Below are positions 6,970 to 7,642 of a stretch of DNA of 7,642 bases, in pieces. A program made the position numbers and the translations under genes. How positions within the stretch are numbered: the stretch's first letter is position 1; each line of letters opens with the position of its first letter. This DNA comes from Pseudomonadota bacterium (GTDB lineage: Bacteria; Pseudomonadota; Gammaproteobacteria; Burkholderiales; Burkholderiaceae_C): contig JAFECV010000094.1 in the NCBI GenBank assembly GCA_018241985.1, positions 1 to 7,642 of the forward strand, read 5' to 3'. The notes beneath the pieces are model-generated. The model saw nothing but the letters and a program-made list of their open reading frames with translations. It did no database searches and was not told where the DNA came from.

Positions 6970-7001
6970 CGCAGCCATTGCTCCATTTTTAATAGCAAAC
7001 T

Positions 7002-7020
7002 ACGAAGGCTGATCCTTCGT
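7002..7020 (+). terminator. Hairpin after rsmE, weak terminator candidate
   Basis: Perfect 7-bp stem acgaagg (7002-7008) with ccttcgt (7014-7020) and the 5-base loop ctgat. An outer caaa/tttg pairing (6996-6999 with 7020-7023) can extend it with a bulge. It begins 32 bases after the rsmE stop. Only three T (7020-7022) follow, so efficient intrinsic termination is doubtful. It may instead be part of the repeat-like element around it. Confidence 0.35.
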
Positions 7021-7110
7021 TTGCGGCCGATTTCTTTCAAAATTCGGAGCCAGCGGCGACACGGCCGGGTCGGCGCACGCGGCGGCCAAGCCACCCATCC
7101 GAATCGGTCT

Positions 7111-7116
7111 GATAAT
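7111..7116 (+). promoter_or_regulatory. Putative -10 element of yidB-like gene
   Basis: GATAAT matches TATAAT at five of six positions and lies 33 bases before the ATG at 7150, giving a plausible leader of about 25-27 bases that contains the Shine-Dalgarno sequence. No good -35 hexamer is visible 16-18 bases upstream, so this is a suggestion only. Confidence 0.35.
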
Positions 7117-7138
7117 GGGCCGCTGCAAACTTTTTTAT

Positions 7139-7143
7139 GAGGA
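7139..7143 (+). promoter_or_regulatory. Ribosome binding site of yidB-like gene
   Basis: GAGGA lies six bases before the ATG at 7150, a good Shine-Dalgarno match at good spacing. It is the clearest ribosome binding site in the window and fixes the start of the downstream gene. It follows a T-rich, probably unstructured stretch, which suggests efficient translation. Confidence 0.7.
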
Positions 7144-7149
7144 AACATC

Positions 7150-7602
7150 ATGGGACTGCTTGATTCGATCATCGGTGCGGTGGCCGGCGGACAAGGAGCG
7201 CAGGGCGGCCTGGGCGGGCTGCTCGGCGCGGTCACGAGCAATCCGCAGATACTGCAGGCGCTCGGCGGGTTGCTGGGCAACGACGGCGAGCATGGCGGCC
7301 TGGGCGGGCTGACGGCCAAGTTCGAGCAGGCCGGCCTTGGCAACGTGATCGGCTCGTGGGTCGGCAACGGCGCGAACCAGCCGGTCAGCGGCGATCAGTT
7401 GACCCAGGTGCTGGGCTCGGGCGCGATCGGCCAGATCGCCGCCAAGCTGGGCGTGAACCCGGATCAGGCGGCCGGGCAGCTGTCCAGCCTGCTGCCGGCG
7501 CTGGTCAACCACCTGACGCCGAACGGCCAGGCGCCGGCGGGCGGGCTCGGCAACGCGGGCGAGCTGACTGCGATGCTCGGCAGCTTGCTCCAGAAAGCGT
7601 AG
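7150..7602 (+). CDS. yidB: YidB-family (DUF937) protein of unknown function
   Basis: The 150-residue product matches my recollection of the YidB/DUF937 family: an MGLLDSIIGAV start, a Gly/Leu-rich region with two GGLGGL copies (19-24, 49-54), and the core FEQAGLGNVIGSWVGNGANQPVSG (58-81) followed by LTQVLGSGAIGQIAAKLGV (84-102). It ends in a helical LSSLLPALVNHLTPNG segment and a glycine-rich tail. E. coli YidB is slightly shorter (about 130 residues). There is no signal peptide, no convincing membrane helix and no cysteine or histidine cluster suggesting catalysis; a small cytoplasmic protein of amphipathic helices is the simplest reading. A strong ribosome binding site and its own promoter-like hexamer suggest independent expression. 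No biochemical function is known to me, and the neighbours do not reveal one. Confidence 0.85.
   Translation: MGLLDSIIGAVAGGQGAQGGLGGLLGAVTSNPQILQALGGLLGNDGEHGGLGGLTAKFEQAGLGNVIGSWVGNGANQPVSGDQLTQVLGSGAIGQIAAKLGVNPDQAAGQLSSLLPALVNHLTPNGQAPAGGLGNAGELTAMLGSLLQKA
7204..7311 (+). repeat. 18-bp direct repeat inside the yidB-like gene
   Basis: The exact 18-mer ggcggcctgggcgggctg occurs at 7204-7221 and 7294-7311, 90 bases apart and in frame. It encodes GGLGGL both times. Identity at the DNA level, including third positions, may reflect either recent duplication or strong codon bias at Gly and Leu codons. Confidence 0.8.
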
Positions 7603-7607
7603 CGGCA

Positions 7608-7640
7608 GGCAAGCCACCGGCGCGGGCTTGCCGGTGGTTT
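7608..7640 (+). terminator. Hairpin cluster after yidB-like gene, likely terminator
   Basis: Six bases after the stop codon, two mutually exclusive stems can form: ggcaagcc/ggcttgcc (7608-7615 with 7625-7632) and an 11-bp stem with one G-U pair (7611-7621 with 7630-7640, core ccaccggc/gccggtgg). The second ends in TTT, but the window stops at 7642, so a longer T tract cannot be seen. Its place and strength make a transcription terminator likely. Confidence 0.6.
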
Positions 7641-7642
7641 GA

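Larger units (their letters stand above)
6970..7149. other. rsmE-yidB intergenic region
   Basis: This 180-base gap contains no gene that I can support. It holds a T-run with atagcaaac (6986-7000), a hairpin at 7002-7020, a stretch of mixed sequence, a -10-like hexamer at 7111-7116, a six-T run at 7131-7136 and the ribosome binding site of the next gene at 7139-7143. The left part, read on the minus strand (GTTTGCTATTAAAAATGGAG), resembles a dispersed intergenic repeat I associate with Comamonadaceae. It is slightly AT-richer than the genes around it, as expected for regulatory DNA. Confidence 0.45.

Noticed and set aside
7082..7136. Intrinsic terminator formed by gcggcc/ggccgc (7082-7087 with 7118-7123) before the T-run at 7131
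   Set aside because: The stem is only 6 bp with a 30-base loop and the T-run starts 7 bases after it; it also overlaps the likely promoter of the next gene.
1..7642. CRISPR array, tRNA/rRNA gene, insertion sequence, toxin-antitoxin or phage genes
   Set aside because: No regularly spaced repeats, cloverleaf-like sequence, transposase or integrase motifs, or small paired genes were seen; all sizeable coding space is filled by housekeeping or envelope genes.

Overview
The window is a compact, very GC-rich stretch of bacterial chromosome. It suggests a Betaproteobacterium of the order Burkholderiales, most likely Comamonadaceae or close to it. The reasons are the gene order (divergent amgK beside lptD-surA-rsmA), the protein sequences, and intergenic segments that resemble, from memory, dispersed repeats common in Acidovorax/Variovorax-type genomes. 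The family call is an inference. No plasmid, phage, IS or CRISPR signal is visible.

Layout: 1-143 is non-coding and rich in short repeats and hairpins. A strong, symmetrical intrinsic terminator (144-179) follows. Three genes then run on the minus strand, transcribed lptD (4801-2408), surA (2358-979), rsmA (967-176), with gaps of 49 and 11 bases, ending in that terminator. A 104-base divergent intergenic region (4802-4905) separates lptD from amgK (4906-6066, plus strand). Next come rsmE (6139-6969) and a YidB/DUF937-family gene (7150-7602), each after a gap holding possible repeat remnants. The window closes on a hairpin cluster just after the last stop codon.

The genes form an envelope-biogenesis neighbourhood. 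LptD is the outer-membrane LPS translocon. SurA is the periplasmic chaperone that folds outer-membrane proteins, LptD being a known client in E. coli. AmgK starts the cell-wall recycling shortcut from MurNAc to UDP-MurNAc. RsmA and RsmE are 16S rRNA methyltransferases, a ribosome-maturation side theme. The YidB-like protein has no assigned function.

I found no convincing undescribed system. The points worth a second look are an apparently degenerate first PPIase domain in SurA, a two-cysteine LptD, amgK without murU next to it, a leaderless-looking amgK start inside an overlapping divergent -10 region, an internal insert and triple ATG in rsmE, and the repeat-like intergenic segments.
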